Below, in pieces: positions 32,169-40,045 of a stretch of DNA of 40,045 bases. Origin of the DNA: Nitrospira sp. (GTDB lineage: Bacteria; Nitrospirota; Nitrospiria; Nitrospirales; Nitrospiraceae); assembly GCA_024998685.1 (NCBI GenBank), contig JACOEH010000045.1, positions 1 through 40,045 on the forward strand, given 5' to 3'. Every line of letters begins with the position of its first letter. Positions within the stretch are counted from its first letter, which is position 1. A model generated the notes under the pieces. It searched no databases and was not told the origin of the DNA. It saw only the letters and a list, made by a program, of their open reading frames with translations. Both the position numbers and the translations under genes were made by a program.

Positions 32169-32281
32169 GGGCGCAGAGTAGAGAGTCCATGTTGTCTTTT
32201 CCATAGCGGATCCATAAGATACGAATGAGTTACCCATCAACTTTACCAGCACGATTTCGATAAAGAAGGAGGCCTACGTCG

Positions 32282-33970
32282 ATGGGGTTGAATGACAAGC
32301 TTCCAGCATCGTTTCAATCCATAGTTAAACCGGCCTTCGAAGCGATCAACGCGCAGGTCGTTGACCGGTTATGGGCAAAGGACCATCGACTCTGGAAGCC
32401 GGACCCCAAGGAAATCGTCGACCGTCTGGGCTGGTTGACGGTACAAGACCAGATGCGCCAACAACTGGAGCCGCTGCAACGCTGCGTTGCTACGGCTAAA
32501 AGTCTGAATATCAAGGACGTCGTGCTACTGGGAATGGGAGGCAGTAGCCTTGGGCCTGAAGTCTTCCGTACTTTGTTCGGATCTCAAAAAGGCTTCCCGC
32601 GTCTGTGGGTTCTTGATTCAACCGTTCCTGGTTGGATTCGACAGGTCACGAAGGCTATTTCCCTATCGCGGACACTCTTTCTCGTGGCCAGCAAGTCCGG
32701 TGGTACGATCGAGGTGATGTCGCTCTTCGCTCATTTTTGGAACCAGGTGACGAAGACCAAGGGGAATCATGGAGGAAAACAGTTTGTCGCGATCACCGAC
32801 CCGAACACCGGCTTGGAGAAAATGGCGCGCGACGATGGATTTGGAGAGATCTTCACGAACCCCGCTGATATCGGCGGACGGTATTCCGTGCTTTCTCTGT
32901 TCGGCCTTGTGCCTGCGGCACTCCTCGGTCTCGATATTGCCAGACTTTTGGACCAGGCAGCCGGCATGGCGGAACAATGTCGTCAGCAGAAAGACGTCGG
33001 GACTAATCCCGGTGCATATCTAGGCGCGGCTATGGGAAGTCTCGCTAAGGCTGGACGCGATAAGGTGACAGTCATTGCATCTCCATCTCTCTCGACATTC
33101 GGGCTCTGGGTCGAGCAACTTCTCGCTGAAAGCACGGGGAAGGAGGGCACAGGTCTCATTCCGATTGCACAGGAACCCGTTCTGAAGCCACGCGCCTATG
33201 GAACTGACCGATTCTTTGTCTATCTCAAACTTAAAGGGGACAAGAACCATACGCTCGATCAAGCGGTTCAAGCCCTCGTCAAGGCTGAACAACCGGTAGT
33301 CCAATTCAATCTCCGTGACCGCTATAATGTGGGCGCTGAGTTCTTCAGGTGGGAGTTTGCGACGGCCATCGCCGGACACTTACTCGGCATTCACCCGTTC
33401 GATCAGCCGAATGTCCAGGAGAGCAAGGACAACACCAATCGAGTCCTGGAAACTTTCCAATCGACAGGACGACTGCCGGAACAAGCGAACAGCCATCCGA
33501 AGAATGCCGCCCAAGATCTGTCGAGCCATCTTGAGCCCGGCACATATGTTTCAGTGTTGGCCTATACCACTCCGTCACGTTCGTTTGAAACAGCGGTGAA
33601 CCGCTTCCGAAAGGTCCTTATGGCACGACATCGTGTTGCTACCACCTTTGGGTATGGGCCTCGTTACCTCCATTCAACCGGACAACTCCACAAGGGCGGT
33701 CCCAATACCGGCGTTTTTCTGGAATTAGTGGACCGGATGATGCCCGACGTGCCGATTCCCGGCAAGCCGTTTTCGTTTGGAACATTGGCTCAGGCACAGG
33801 CAGCCGGTGACCTGGAATCACTCAGCACACACCATCGCCACGCCGTTCGTGTTCAATTAGGTCGTGACCCAGCCGCCACAGTGAACTCCATCACAGCGGC
33901 ATTGACTGAGACGGCATCATCCGGACGTCGTACAGCCTCAACGAAACGCCGTAAGATCACTCGCCGCTAA
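32282..33970 (+). CDS. pgi: Glucose-6-phosphate isomerase
   Basis: Pgi interconverts glucose 6-phosphate and fructose 6-phosphate. The 562 residues contain GMGGSSLGPEV at about 84-94 and SKSGGT at 137-142, both sugar-phosphate-binding SIS loops. The later part (FFRWEFATAIAGHLLGIHPFDQPNVQESKDNTNRVLE) is the form I associate with the Pgi half of transaldolase-Pgi fusions; here it stands alone. The ATG at 32282 has AAGGAGG upstream. It heads a sugar-phosphate operon with pgl (1-base gap), glk and rpiA. The C-terminus is a basic Arg/Lys-rich tail. Confidence 0.96.
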   Translation: MGLNDKLPASFQSIVKPAFEAINAQVVDRLWAKDHRLWKPDPKEIVDRLGWLTVQDQMRQQLEPLQRCVATAKSLNIKDVVLLGMGGSSLGPEVFRTLFGSQKGFPRLWVLDSTVPGWIRQVTKAISLSRTLFLVASKSGGTIEVMSLFAHFWNQVTKTKGNHGGKQFVAITDPNTGLEKMARDDGFGEIFTNPADIGGRYSVLSLFGLVPAALLGLDIARLLDQAAGMAEQCRQQKDVGTNPGAYLGAAMGSLAKAGRDKVTVIASPSLSTFGLWVEQLLAESTGKEGTGLIPIAQEPVLKPRAYGTDRFFVYLKLKGDKNHTLDQAVQALVKAEQPVVQFNLRDRYNVGAEFFRWEFATAIAGHLLGIHPFDQPNVQESKDNTNRVLETFQSTGRLPEQANSHPKNAAQDLSSHLEPGTYVSVLAYTTPSRSFETAVNRFRKVLMARHRVATTFGYGPRYLHSTGQLHKGGPNTGVFLELVDRMMPDVPIPGKPFSFGTLAQAQAAGDLESLSTHHRHAVRVQLGRDPAATVNSITAALTETASSGRRTASTKRRKITRR

Positions 33971-33971
33971 G

Positions 33972-34748
33972 ATGTCTGTCATCCCGGAAATCCGCATCGC
34001 AGGCAACCTTCATGAGTGGGCGCAGGACGCCGCAGCCTTCATCCATTCTGTGAGCGAACAAGCTATCAAATCTCACGGCCGCTTCATCATCGCTCTCTCA
34101 GGAGGATCCACCCCGAAGAAGCTTTATCAGGTCCTGGCTACTGCCGAGTGGAAAGCGCGGCTCGATTGGTCTCGTATCTTTTTTTTGTTCGGTGACGAAC
34201 GCTGCATCCCGCCGGACCATCCGGATAGCAATTTCAACATGGCGTCTACCTCGCTGTTTCAACCGCTCAACATCCAGCCGGATCATATTTGCCGAATGAA
34301 AGGCGAGCATGAAGATTCAGCGGGTGCTGCTCAGGAGTATGAGGAGGCCATTCGAAGGCTGACCAAAAGTCCTTCACCAAAAGTACCGCTCATAGACCTC
34401 GTCCTTCTCGGCCTCGGAGACGATGGACATACCGCATCACTCTTTCCTGGAACAGCAGCCTTGCAGGAACAAAACAAGATTGTTACGGTCGGTCACGCTC
34501 CCACAGGCATCAGGTCTCGCCTTACATTGACCCTCGGTATGCTGAATCACGCAGTTGTGGTACTGTTCCTGGTGACCGGCACAGGTAAAGCAGAGATAGT
34601 CCGCCGAGTCATCGAGTCTGAATCCGAGGAGGATCATTCGTTGCCGGCCGCGAGGATATCACCGGAATCGGGTCGACTCGTGTGGATGCTCGATCAAGCC
34701 GCTGCACAACAACTGACGAAGAAGTACACACACAGAGAGGGTACATGA
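33972..34748 (+). CDS. pgl: 6-phosphogluconolactonase
   Basis: Pgl (DevB type) hydrolyses 6-phosphogluconolactone in the oxidative pentose-phosphate pathway. The 258 residues show LSGGSTPKKLYQVLA, FLFGDERCIPPDHPDSNFNM and LGLGDDGHTASLFPG, the standard family signatures. The ATG at 33972 is one base after the pgi stop, and the TGA overlaps the glk ATG (ATGA), so the genes are translationally coupled. No glucose-6-phosphate dehydrogenase gene (zwf), the usual neighbour, is in the window. Confidence 0.96.
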   Translation: MSVIPEIRIAGNLHEWAQDAAAFIHSVSEQAIKSHGRFIIALSGGSTPKKLYQVLATAEWKARLDWSRIFFLFGDERCIPPDHPDSNFNMASTSLFQPLNIQPDHICRMKGEHEDSAGAAQEYEEAIRRLTKSPSPKVPLIDLVLLGLGDDGHTASLFPGTAALQEQNKIVTVGHAPTGIRSRLTLTLGMLNHAVVVLFLVTGTGKAEIVRRVIESESEEDHSLPAARISPESGRLVWMLDQAAAQQLTKKYTHREGT

Positions 34749-35815
34749 TTCTCGCGGGAGACATCGGTGGGACAAAGACGAATCTGGCGCTTTACGAGTG
34801 GACAACCGAACGTGTGGAACCATTGCGTCTGGAGAGTTTCCCGAGTAGTGATTACAAATCGCTCGAAGACATCCTCGTCGAGTTTCTTACGCCACCGAAA
34901 GACCCATCTCCCATAGCCTCACCAGAAACCGAAGAAAAAAACCAAAGCGAAAAAATCACCACATTCCCTGCGGAGCCGGCAAAACTGACGGCGGCCAGCT
35001 TTGGAATTGCAGGACCGGTTATCGACAATCGTTGTCAGACGACGAATCTCCCCTGGGTCATCGACGGCCGGGCTATCGCCAAACAGTTCAATATTCCGCG
35101 CGTGCAGTTGCTTAACGATCTGGAAGCAACCGCCTATGGCCTTCTGTGGCTGCGGCCGGACGAGTTTGAGGTACTGAATGTAGGCAATCCACCGAACAAA
35201 CGGCAGGCACTGGTGCTCATTGCGGCGGGCACAGGATTGGGTGAAGGTATCTTATTCTGGGACGGCAAAACATACCGTCCCATGCCGTCTGAGGGAGGTC
35301 ATACGGATTTTGCACCCAACAATGATCAAGAAATTGAACTGCTCCGATATCTCCGGACTCAGTATCTCCATGTGAGCTATGAACGGATCCTCTCAGGACC
35401 TGGGTTACACGTGATATATGAATTCCTCCGCGACACCAAGAAGAACGAGCCGACGTGGCTTGCGGAAAAGATCAGAGCCGGTAATCCAGCCGCGGAAATT
35501 GCTCAAGCGGGATTGCAAGGACAGGCCGAGATTGCCAAGCAAGCGCTGGATCTCTTCGCGTCGATTTATGGCGCAGAGGCCGGCAACCTGGCCTTGAAGG
35601 CGCTCTCCCTCGATGGTGTGTATGTCGGTGGCGGCATTGCGCCTAAGCTCATCATGAAGCTCAAAGACGGGACATTTATGAAGGCATTCTTGAACAAAGG
35701 CCGGTATAAGAAACTGCTGAGCGCCATACCGGTGAAAGTCATTCTGAATCAACAGACCGCTCTGCTCGGTGCCGCATCCGTCGCCGGGGCTCTCTCTCGC
35801 GCGTCCATTCCATGA
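34745..35815 (+). CDS. glk: Glucokinase
   Basis: Glk phosphorylates glucose with ATP. From the ATG at 34745 it is 356 residues, starting MILAGDIGGTKTNLALYEW with the phosphate-1 motif. Others are FGIAGPVIDNRCQTTNLPW, LLNDLEATAYGL, LIAAGTGLGEGILFW and PSEGGHTDFAP, as in the bacterial Glk family. An extra low-complexity segment (about residues 55-78, PPKDPSPIASPETEEKNQ) enlarges a surface loop. The start overlaps the pgl stop as ATGA, preferred over an earlier in-frame start inside pgl. Confidence 0.95.
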   Translation: MILAGDIGGTKTNLALYEWTTERVEPLRLESFPSSDYKSLEDILVEFLTPPKDPSPIASPETEEKNQSEKITTFPAEPAKLTAASFGIAGPVIDNRCQTTNLPWVIDGRAIAKQFNIPRVQLLNDLEATAYGLLWLRPDEFEVLNVGNPPNKRQALVLIAAGTGLGEGILFWDGKTYRPMPSEGGHTDFAPNNDQEIELLRYLRTQYLHVSYERILSGPGLHVIYEFLRDTKKNEPTWLAEKIRAGNPAAEIAQAGLQGQAEIAKQALDLFASIYGAEAGNLALKALSLDGVYVGGGIAPKLIMKLKDGTFMKAFLNKGRYKKLLSAIPVKVILNQQTALLGAASVAGALSRASIP

Positions 35816-36510
35816 GCTCGGAAAGTCTGGACAGTCTTAAAAAAGCCGCTGCCTTCAGAGCGGTGGAATTCATCCGCGACGGCATGGTCGTCGGGTTAGG
35901 GACTGGAACGACTGCGAAACACATGATAATTGCCTTAGGTGACAAGGTCCGCTCAGGCATGAAACTGCGTGGCGTGCCGACATCGACGGAAACGGCCGCG
36001 CTCGCGACACAAGCCGGCATTCCGCTTATCGATTCAGAGAATCGGTGGGAGATCGACGTTGCTATCGATGGAGCCGATCAGGTTGATCCCGACTTCAATT
36101 TGATCAAGGGCGGGGGGGGAGCGCTCTTGAAAGAAAAGATCGTGGCGGCGTCGGCGAAACAATTCATCGTGATGGTCGACTACACCAAACAAGCGTCGGT
36201 GCTCGGAGGGTCTTTCCCGCTGCCTATTGAAGTCATTCCCTTTGGGTGGGGCGGCACTGCGCGCAAAATTGAAGCGCTCACCGGCAGCCGCGTCGTGTTA
36301 CGAGAGCGCAACGGAGTTCCGCTTAAGACTGAGAATTGCCATTTCATCGTTGATGTCCATATCGACCGTCTCGATCAGCCGGGTGAATTGGAAACAGCGC
36401 TGAACCTCATCCCCGGTGTGGTGGAGACCGGTCTCTTCGTCGGTCGGACTCACGTCTTGATCATCGGTACGCCTCAAGGCGTTCGCACCCTTCATGTCCC
36501 AAGGAAATGA
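35812..36510 (+). CDS. rpiA: Ribose-5-phosphate isomerase A
   Basis: RpiA interconverts ribose 5-phosphate and ribulose 5-phosphate. The 232 residues contain GMVVGLGTGTTAKHMI, RGVPTSTETAALA, AIDGADQVDPDFNLIKGGGGALLKEKIVA and VVETGLF, all family signatures. The ATG overlaps the glk stop by the ATGA arrangement, so translation is coupled; the end overlaps the aminopeptidase start by 17 bases. A G-run of seven (near 36112) encodes the GGGG. Confidence 0.97.
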   Translation: MSSESLDSLKKAAAFRAVEFIRDGMVVGLGTGTTAKHMIIALGDKVRSGMKLRGVPTSTETAALATQAGIPLIDSENRWEIDVAIDGADQVDPDFNLIKGGGGALLKEKIVAASAKQFIVMVDYTKQASVLGGSFPLPIEVIPFGWGGTARKIEALTGSRVVLRERNGVPLKTENCHFIVDVHIDRLDQPGELETALNLIPGVVETGLFVGRTHVLIIGTPQGVRTLHVPRK

Positions 36511-39235
36511 GTGCTCGTTCAGCAGACGAGAAATTCTATTGAATTTCGGCCGACGGGCTTGCTTCCTTCTGATCGGCCCGATAGCGTATACACTCGTACC
36601 ATCATCCAAATCCGCAGACGCCACAACGACCACGAGGCCACAAGGTGAAGATATGAGTCCTGAAGATGTTCCAGGCAGTCACGACCGGTATCGGCTTCCG
36701 AGACACGTGGTTCCAACACGCTATGACCTACGGCTTGAACCTGATCTCGCGGCCGCGACGTTCGCAGGCCATGTGACGATCATGATCACGGTCAAACAGA
36801 CCACGCAGACCATTCTGTTGAACGCAGTCGATCTCGTGCTTCAGTCGGCGATGGCTGAGGACGCGAATCAGGGGCAATTCAAGGCGCGTATCGAATTGGA
36901 GCAAAAGACACAGCGGGTCGGGCTTTCCTTTCAAGAACCGATCCAACCTGGCGAATGGCGGCTGCATCTTTCCTTTCATGGCAAACTGAACGATCAGCTC
37001 CGCGGCTTCTATCGCAGTACATATAAAGATGCTTCAGGAACACCGCAGCCGTTGGCGGCCACGCAGCTCGAAGCCACTGATGCGCGCCGGGCCTTCCCTT
37101 GTTGGGACGAACCGGATTTTAAGGCGGTCTTCGCGGCTACGCTCGTGATCGATCCTGATCTCACGGCCATCTCAAACACATCGGTCATATCGGAGTCTGT
37201 TGAGAGCGACAAGAAACTGGTACGGTTTGCAGATACCATCAAGATGTCGACCTATCTCGTGGCTTTCGTGGTGGGTCGTATGGAGGGGACGGAGCCGGTA
37301 TGGGTCGGCAAGACACCCCTTCGGCTGTGGACCGTCCCAGGGAAACAACTTCTCACACCGTTCGGGCAAGATATTGCCGTGGCGTCGCTGAAGTTTTTTG
37401 AGGACTACTACGGCATTCCATATCCTGGAGATAAACTGGACCTTGTGGCTATCCCGGACTTTGCATCTGGAGCGATGGAAAATCTCGGCGCCATCACGTT
37501 CCGTGAGACGGCGTTACTCGTGGATCGACGGATCGGAACCCATGCGGAGCTCGAGCGCGTGGCCGACGTGGTGGCCCATGAGAACGCCCACATGTGGTTC
37601 GGCGATTTAGTCACCATGTCCTGGTGGAACGGGCTTTGGCTGAACGAGGCGTTCGCGACCTTCATGGAAATGCTGGCCGTGGATGCCTGGAAACCGGAAT
37701 GGAAACGTTGGGAGAGTTTCAGCGTCGCGCGAGCGGCCGCGTTCTCGGTCGACGGACTGGTGAGCACCCGACCGATCGAATACCCTGTTCACGCTCCGAA
37801 GGACGCCGATGCCATGTTCGACATTTTGACCTATGAAAAAGGAGCGTCGATCCTTCGGATGTTGGAGCAGCATATCGGTCCCATGGTCTTCCGAGACGGT
37901 GTGCGACGGTACCTCCGTACCCATGCCTTTGCCAATGCCGATACAAACGATCTGTGGGCGGCTCTTGGCACGGTTGCCGGCCAACCGGTGCCTGAGCTGA
38001 TGAACGGCTGGATCTTTCAACCCGGCTTCCCTTTGGTGACGGCAGAAATACGGCATCGAGAATTGCGGCTCTCACAACAACAATTCACCTATATCGCGCA
38101 AGCATCGGCTGCCGAGCAGCTCTGGCAGATTCCCGTCCAGATTCGGCTGGTCATCGGGAATCGTACGGAGCATCGTCGGCTCCTGTTGACAGAGCGGGAG
38201 ATGATCATCGGACTACCGGCTGATGTCACCTCCGTCTTTGTCAATGAAGGAGGACATGGGTTTTATCGCGTTCGCTACCGGAATTCGCTCCTAGAGCAAC
38301 TCCTCGATCAAGGTCTTGATCGTCTGGCGGCCATCGAACGGTTCGCCCTTGTCAGTGACGCGTGGGCGACTACAGTGGCCGGGCTCACGCCGCTGCCGGA
38401 ATACCTCCGACTCACCGTCCATTTCAAAAATGAGCGGGACAAGAACGTCTGGGCGGTGTTGCTGGACTCGTTCTCTCTCCTGAACCGGGTTATTTCTTTG
38501 GAGGACCGGCCGACGCTCGAAGCCTTTGTCTGCAACCTCGTAAAACCAGCCGTGAAGGATCTCGGATGGGATCCGCTGCCGGGAGAATCGGACCTCATTC
38601 GACAATTGCGAGGCGACTTGCTCGGCGCACTCGGAAAGCTCGGCAATGATGTTGCCACGCAACAGGAAGCGACGGAACGATATCGGCGATTCCGCAAAGA
38701 TCCGGCTACCGCCGACACGAATATCGTGCCCGCTCTCGTGGCTATTCTAGCCCACACCGGGGACGACGCACGGTATGATGAGTTCTTAGAGCTCTATCGA
38801 ACGGCGTCTACCCCTCAAGAAGAACGGCGATACCTGTTTTCGCTGACCTCATTTCGACACGAGGAATTACTGACGAGCACGTTGGCCCGCACGATCAACG
38901 GCGAGATCCGCACCCAGGATGCCCCCTTCATCGTGGGAGCATTGCTGATGAATGTGTCTGGCAGAGAACTGGCCTGGGAATTTGTAAAAGCAAATTGGGA
39001 TCAGATGGATCGGTTATATCCGAAGCAAGGCCTCAGGCGAATGTGTGGGGGCATCGTCGGTCTTGCCACTCCGGCACTCGAACAAGATGTGCGCTCGTTC
39101 TTTTCCACTCGCAAGATCGATCTGGGCGGGAAAACGCTAGAACAGTACCTGGAACAACTCCGTGTTGCCGTTTCATTTCGCGAACGAGAAGGACACACGA
39201 TCCGAACTGCGCTCGTCAATGCGCTTGAGGCCTGA
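36494..39235 (+). CDS. M1-family aminopeptidase with a Tat-like signal
   Basis: M1 peptidases are zinc aminopeptidases that remove N-terminal residues from peptides. The 913 residues include the substrate-binding GAMEN (326-330), the zinc motif HENAH (362-366, an HEXXH) and the third ligand Glu in NEAFA (about 385). The C-terminal half is the ERAP1-like helical domain. The N-terminus reads SRREILLNFGRRACFLLIGPIAYTLV: a twin-arginine motif followed by a hydrophobic stretch, suggesting Tat export. An ATG at 36653 would remove this signal and give a cytoplasmic form. It overlaps rpiA by 17 bases, so it belongs to the same transcript. Confidence 0.92.
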   Translation: MSQGNECSFSRREILLNFGRRACFLLIGPIAYTLVPSSKSADATTTTRPQGEDMSPEDVPGSHDRYRLPRHVVPTRYDLRLEPDLAAATFAGHVTIMITVKQTTQTILLNAVDLVLQSAMAEDANQGQFKARIELEQKTQRVGLSFQEPIQPGEWRLHLSFHGKLNDQLRGFYRSTYKDASGTPQPLAATQLEATDARRAFPCWDEPDFKAVFAATLVIDPDLTAISNTSVISESVESDKKLVRFADTIKMSTYLVAFVVGRMEGTEPVWVGKTPLRLWTVPGKQLLTPFGQDIAVASLKFFEDYYGIPYPGDKLDLVAIPDFASGAMENLGAITFRETALLVDRRIGTHAELERVADVVAHENAHMWFGDLVTMSWWNGLWLNEAFATFMEMLAVDAWKPEWKRWESFSVARAAAFSVDGLVSTRPIEYPVHAPKDADAMFDILTYEKGASILRMLEQHIGPMVFRDGVRRYLRTHAFANADTNDLWAALGTVAGQPVPELMNGWIFQPGFPLVTAEIRHRELRLSQQQFTYIAQASAAEQLWQIPVQIRLVIGNRTEHRRLLLTEREMIIGLPADVTSVFVNEGGHGFYRVRYRNSLLEQLLDQGLDRLAAIERFALVSDAWATTVAGLTPLPEYLRLTVHFKNERDKNVWAVLLDSFSLLNRVISLEDRPTLEAFVCNLVKPAVKDLGWDPLPGESDLIRQLRGDLLGALGKLGNDVATQQEATERYRRFRKDPATADTNIVPALVAILAHTGDDARYDEFLELYRTASTPQEERRYLFSLTSFRHEELLTSTLARTINGEIRTQDAPFIVGALLMNVSGRELAWEFVKANWDQMDRLYPKQGLRRMCGGIVGLATPALEQDVRSFFSTRKIDLGGKTLEQYLEQLRVAVSFREREGHTIRTALVNALEA

Positions 39236-39610
39236 AACGCAAGTTCTTGTCAGTTCTTGCTTGGCTCATGCACTATCAGAGAACTAACCGACAAGTTCGT
39301 ACTCTCTAGGGCATGCGTCACGATGGTTTATGACCATACCGCAATCCAGTTCGAGTCGGTAATCCGTCTTCACACCACCGACTACGCATCTCATAAAAAG
39401 TCGTAGGTTTAGTCTCGGAAAAACAGAGTTCCAAGGCCATCAGTCCATCTTTCCAAGCCCCAAATGGACTCACCGGGTAGGGCTATCTTCGAGGATTGCG
39501 CATCTTCGAAAATAGCGTAGAGTCGATCACTCTTCACGCACGTGATGGCGAAGGGAGGGAGTAGAGGGACTCTCTCCCCCTCATCTCACGAACTTGAGGC
39601 CGGAGTGAAG
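39236..39610. other. Intergenic region with two hairpins
   Basis: 375 bases without a convincing gene. CTTGTC-AGTTCT (39246-39257) pairs with AGAACT (39280-39285) and GACAAG (39290-39295), a probable transcript-end structure after the aminopeptidase gene, although no T-run follows. A second hairpin (GCTAT and TTCGA elements, about 39481-39520) lies upstream of the RHS-like gene and could be regulatory. Confidence 0.4.
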
Positions 39611-40045
39611 ATGCACATGACTCTGTGGCGTGTGTGGCAGTCATTAAGGCGCAGGGCACTGATGGCTACATCGGCATTCGCTCTGGCGTTCGTCGTCATC
39701 CTTCCAGGAGTCGCCGCCGATATCAGCTACGTCTATGATGATGTAGGCCGCCTCATGGCCGTCATCGATCCAGCATCCGACACCGCCGTCTACGCCTACG
39801 ATAGCGTCGGCAATCTGACGGGGATCACGCGGCAACCATCTTCGACCCTCGCGATCTTGCAGTTCACCCCACCATCGAGTCCGGTCGGCACGACCGTGAC
39901 GATCTACGGCACACGGGCTTCAGCTCGACGCCGGCATCAAACACGGTCAAATTCAACGGCACGACGGCAACCGTGCTTACCGCCACCACCACTGTCTTGA
40001 CCGCGACTGTGCCCAGCGGCGCGACGACTGGTTCGATCAGTGTCA
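39611..40045 (+). pseudogene. RHS-repeat/TIG-domain secreted protein, partial and frameshifted
   Basis: From the ATG at 39611 (GGAG 5 bases upstream) the protein has a signal peptide (ATSAFALAFVVILPGVAA), then two RHS-type YD repeats (ISYVYDDVGRLMAVID and VYAYDSVGNLTGITRQ), then the start of an IPT/TIG domain (LQFTPPSSPVGTTVTIYGT). At 39911-39914 an extra AC shifts the frame. Removing it restores GTGFSSTPASNTVKFNGTTA, then TVLTATVPSGATTGSISV, a textbook TIG domain to the window's end. As given, the frame runs into an Arg-rich tail and stops at 40000. This is either a real mutation or phase-variable site, or a sequencing error. The gene continues past the window. Confidence 0.75.

Noticed and set aside
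37577-37591. HENAH in the M1 aminopeptidase as a damaged zinc site
   Set aside because: The motif is HEXXH, with the two middle residues free to vary; all three metal ligands and the catalytic Glu are present.

Overview
The window reads as a chromosomal segment of a Gram-negative bacterium with an outer membrane. It carries several lipoprotein signal peptides, a beta-barrel porin, Tat components and L,D-transpeptidases. The mix of an AlgE-like alginate-export porin, a RicT homologue, paired bactofilins and a c-type cytochrome suggests phylum Nitrospirota, genus Nitrospira or a relative. That assignment is inference from gene content and protein character; no database search was run.

Layout. 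1-2770: a zinc-ribbon membrane protein, a small four-helix membrane protein, tRNA-Glu, a dTDP-sugar epimerase gene (rfbC) and a ThiS/MoaD-like ubiquitin-fold protein. 2900-4980: an HU protein, an unknown protein, a cysteine-cluster (YkgJ-type) protein, tRNA-Arg(CCG) and tRNA-Lys(CTT). 5210-9170: a cytochrome P450 and two lipoprotein genes, one of them a DUF4810-DUF799 fusion, separated by a non-coding stretch with a long inverted repeat. 9170-15110: a YihY/BrkB membrane protein, a DUF1264 lipoprotein with a c-type cytochrome, RicT, a tiny HEXXH protein, an EVE-domain protein, a 530-base gene-free stretch with a candidate structured RNA, and thrH. 15270-17815: a large porin and two TatA-family genes.

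17930-28634 is one long minus-strand block: mnmA, two bactofilins, parB, parA, rsmG, mnmG, mnmE, yidC, yidD, rnpA and rpmH. This is the classical gene neighbourhood of bacterial replication origins. Two perfect 16-bp parS palindromes lie in it, one inside the first codons of rsmG and one just upstream of parA. rpmH has a consensus sigma70 promoter (TTGACA, 17 bases, TATAAT).

At about 28.7-29.1 kb the gene direction flips: every gene to the right is on the plus strand. The right-hand block holds an envelope group (a coiled-coil lipoprotein, two L,D-transpeptidases, and a related protein lacking the catalytic motif), then a tightly coupled sugar-phosphate operon (pgi, pgl, glk, rpiA) running into an M1 aminopeptidase with a Tat-like signal, and finally the start of an RHS/TIG-type secreted protein that appears frameshifted. 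The divergent switch and parS sites make the 28.7-29.1 kb gap a candidate replication origin, although dnaA is not in the window.

The most notable items are the candidate origin, the parS site doubling as the rsmG start, a candidate structured RNA at 14052-14188, the DUF4810-DUF799 fusion, the motif-less third member of the transpeptidase cluster, and the RHS/TIG frameshift. No complete mobile element, CRISPR array or obvious defence system was seen.
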